Shown here piece by piece: positions 61,793-64,000 of a stretch of DNA of 64,000 bases (positions are counted from its first letter, which is position 1; the number at the start of each line of letters is the position of its first letter). Source of the DNA: Nemertoderma westbladi (lineage: Eukaryota > Xenacoelomorpha > Nemertodermatida > Nemertodermatidae); NCBI GenBank assembly GCA_032718475.1, contig JAUCBJ010002551.1:20160-84159 (forward strand), in the 5' to 3' direction. Position numbers and translations under genes: made by a program. The notes below the pieces were generated by a model. That model was given only the letters and a program-made list of their open reading frames with translations. It searched no databases and had not been told where the DNA came from.

Positions 61793-62801
61793 TACAGTGT
61801 TGTAGAAACCACTGAGACCCCGTAATTCCTGGCCCAGGCTGTTAATTAATAATAATAAATGAATTGTTGTGGGGTGAGTGACGGTGAATTAAATATATAA
61901 TGTAGATAGGACAATATGATAATGCTCTCCATAGCGAAAAAGATCAACCGGCCCTATTGGGGCTCGAATCCGGTACCTAGGTTTCAAACTTCTGGTTATC
62001 ATCAGCCGGGTGACTGTACTGAGCTACCAGACCGGATGAATATTTCGCTGTGGAGTGGGAGATCATATTTAGGCCAACTAATCACTCAAAGGAAAGTACA
62101 AGTTCGTTATTCCCGTGCTCTGCCAGAAATGGCAACCATGCCTCAAAGAATAACTATTATACAGTGTTGTAGAAACCACTGAGACCCCGTAATGCCTGGC
62201 CCAGGCTGTTAATTAATAATAATAAATGAATTGTTGTGGGGTGAGTGACGGTGAATTAAATATATAATGTAGATAGGACAATATGATAATGCTCTCCATA
62301 GCGAAAAATATCAACCGGCCCTATTGGGGCTCGAACCCGGTACCTAGGTTTCAAACTTCTGGTTATCATCAGCCAGGTGACTGTACTGAGCTACCAGACC
62401 GGATGAATATTTCGCTGTGGAGTGGGAGATCATATTTAGGCCAACTAATCACTCAAAGGAAAGTACAAGTTCGTTATTCCCGTGCTCTGCCAGAAATGGC
62501 AACCATGCCTCAAAGAATAACTATTATACAGTGTTGTAGAAACCACTGAGACCCCGTAATGCCTGGCCCAGGCTGTTAATTAATAATAATAAATGAATTG
62601 TTGTGGGGTGAGTGACGGTGAATTAAATATATAATGTAGATAGGACAATATGATAATGCTCTCCATAGCGAAAAATATCAACCGGCCCTATTGGGGCTCG
62701 AACCCGGTACCTAGGTTTCAAACTTCTGGTTATCATCAGCCGGGTGACTGTACTGAGCTACCAGACCGGATGAATATTTCGCTGTGGAGTGGGAGATCAT
62801 A
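61793..62801. repeat. 367-bp tandem repeat, about 2.75 copies
   Basis: Copies start at 61793, 62160 and 62527 and are nearly identical; the third is cut at about 62801 by the adjoining LINE. Each contains a tRNA-like sequence on the minus strand. The 88-codon plus-strand ORFs (61916-62182 and 62283-62549) are by-products of the repeat. The element 2 insertion lies exactly at the left edge of the first copy. Confidence 0.93.
61948..62035 (-). repeat. tRNA-like sequence in the 367-bp unit
   Basis: The 88-nt minus-strand sequence has a 7-bp closing stem (CCGGTCT with GGGCCGG, two G-T pairs), TAGCTCAGTAC as an A-box-like part and a B box (GATTCGAGCCC here; GGTTCGAGCCC in the copies at 62315-62402 and 62682-62769). 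The middle does not give a normal anticodon arm. It is tRNA-derived and possibly a SINE head. Confidence 0.5.
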
Positions 62802-64000
62802 ATATTTATAGATTTAGATAGATTTATTTATACATTATGTAAAAACAATAACAAATACACCAAACAATGTACCGGTATAAAGGTATTGTCCAACATAACA
62901 TATAGGATTACCCCTAAAGCTTTGCAGCTTATTTCCAAGGGGGTCCTTTATGTTACTTGGTTACAAATACAATATTACACTACACTAACCTAAAACCAAT
63001 ATAAAACGTAATTACACTAACTATGTACATGTACAACTTTACCGAGAGCGTGACAATGTCCGACTCACCGATAAAGATGTAATGTACAGAACAATTTAAT
63101 ATAAAACGTAATTACAGTATAAATAGTAAATAATTAATAAACTAATAACTTACTGTAGGACTATTGTACCTATTTTTACATTGCACACGGAGATGAGATT
63201 TAACTACAGATTTAAAAGAATGTTGATTATTTAGGTTTTTAATTTCATTAGGCAGAGCGTTCCAATTTTTTATGCCGTTAAAAAAGAAAGTATCAGATTC
63301 AAAGGATTTACAATTCGGGAGGTAGAAGTTTGAAGCACTAGCTCTGGTACTATAAGAGTGTGTATCGCGTACTCTGTTGAATTTTTGTTTTAGGTAATTG
63401 GGACATTTACCATTATACACTTTATGCACATGGTTAAGGCGTAGCTGCTTAACTCTACTATCTAAGTTAAGTAGTCCAGATTCAGAAAAGTCATCTGGAG
63501 TTAGGTGGTGCCTAGGTTTGTAGTCTTTAATAAATCGTACTACTTTATTCTGAGCTACTTGTAATTTACATTTAAGCTGTTTGGTTAAGCCTTCATACCA
63601 AGAAGAGCACGCATAGTCCATGTGACACTGTATTAAAGAAGAGCAAAGTAACTTGCGGGAGTCGGTGTTCAAACTATTTTTATTTCTGTATAGAAACCTA
63701 AGCCTACTGTTAACTTTCGAGAAAATATTTTTCACTGTACTTTCTCCTGATAAGCAGTTATCCAATGTGGCGCCTAAATATTTAACTTCCTTTTTATTTT
63801 CAATCTTATGTCCATTACTAGTGACTTCAAACTTAGTTACCTTCTTTAACTTTCTTTTGGAACCAAACAAAATACTTTCAGTTTTACCGTAGTGAATGGA
63901 TAGCTTATTATCAACCAACCACTCATTACAGGATTCTAGAACTGCACTTAACTTTTGGGAAATATGGATAGGATCTTTATGAGAGAAAATAAGAGCACTG
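62802..64000 (-). mobile_element. CR1/jockey-like LINE, 3' end (runs off window)
   Basis: RT coding on the minus strand from the window edge to 63142, then a 3' UTR of about 340 bp. It ends in short taaatctat-type repeats at about 62803-62830 next to the 367-bp repeat array. No poly(A) tail is present, which fits CR1-type elements. Confidence 0.8.
63142..64000 (-). CDS. LINE reverse transcriptase C-terminal part (partial)
   Basis: The frame is open from 64000. The segment after the catalytic palm is recognisable: SALIFSHKDP right at the edge, WLVDNKLSIHYGKTESILFGS, VKYLGATLD, then YACSSWYEGL, LQVAQNKVVRFI, LRLNHVHKVYNGKCPNYL and a C-terminal FFFNGIKNWNALPNEIK. This order is typical of CR1/jockey-group LINEs, whose RT makes cDNA at a nick in the target. 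No stop or frameshift is seen in this part. Confidence 0.88.
   Translation of the reverse strand, partial: SALIFSHKDPIHISQKLSAVLESCNEWLVDNKLSIHYGKTESILFGSKRKLKKVTKFEVTSNGHKIENKKEVKYLGATLDNCLSGESTVKNIFSKVNSRLRFLYRNKNSLNTDSRKLLCSSLIQCHMDYACSSWYEGLTKQLKCKLQVAQNKVVRFIKDYKPRHHLTPDDFSESGLLNLDSRVKQLRLNHVHKVYNGKCPNYLKQKFNRVRDTHSYSTRASASNFYLPNCKSFESDTFFFNGIKNWNALPNEIKNLNNQHSFKSVVKSHLRVQCKNRYNSPTVSY

Noticed and set aside
61916-62549. Two identical 88-codon ORFs
   Set aside because: They are copies of the 367-bp repeat that span its tRNA-like part.

Overview
This is a stretch of animal nuclear genome, most likely from an invertebrate. It contains spliced exons of a chymotrypsin-family protease, BEL/Pao and gypsy-like LTR retrotransposons, several kinds of non-LTR retrotransposon, a foldback element, a MITE and a long satellite array. 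Species cannot be told from the sequence. Almost all of the window is repeats and mobile DNA. The only host-like coding sequence recognised is two internal exons of a serine protease.

Layout: 1-16174 is one satellite array with a 57-bp unit and higher-order duplications; it continues off the left edge. 16174-19048 is AT-rich DNA with two trypsin-like exons (17340-17790), clustered hairpins and a 64-bp tandem duplication. 19049-23875 is a compact gypsy-like element with 120-bp LTRs, a convincing -1 frameshift signal between gag and pol, and a 496-bp MITE that splits pol. From 23868 to 39970, on the minus strand, lies a decayed BEL/Pao element (element 1): gag 39970-36150, pol 36135-31475, a minisatellite, then a third ORF (25861-23868) that combines a DEDD-type 3'-5' exonuclease domain with two CCHC zinc knuckles. 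A 4.5-kb non-LTR retrotransposon (26446-30917, minus) sits inside the minisatellite and carries about 43 copies of a proline-rich minisatellite inside its own reverse transcriptase. 39975-40810 and 44863-45117 are 3' ends of an RTE-like LINE. 42777-43805 is a foldback element with 15-bp tandem termini.

45338-61787 is a second and much better preserved BEL/Pao element (element 2, about 16.45 kb) on the plus strand. It has 1.9-kb LTRs containing a tRNA-like sequence, a TATA box and a poly(A) signal. Its internal part encodes gag-pol (2204 codons), an integrase ORF in the -1 frame, and again a third ORF with three zinc knuckles. A 17-nt motif recurs eight times across its coding and non-coding parts, in different reading frames. 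61793-62805 is a 367-bp tandem repeat containing tRNA-like sequences. 62806-64000 is the 3' end of a CR1/jockey-like LINE that runs off the right edge.

The most interesting theme is that two different BEL/Pao elements each carry an extra 3' ORF encoding a CCHC nucleic-acid-binding protein where an env gene might be expected. In one of them this ORF also carries an exonuclease domain. I do not know of this as a described architecture, but I could not search for it.
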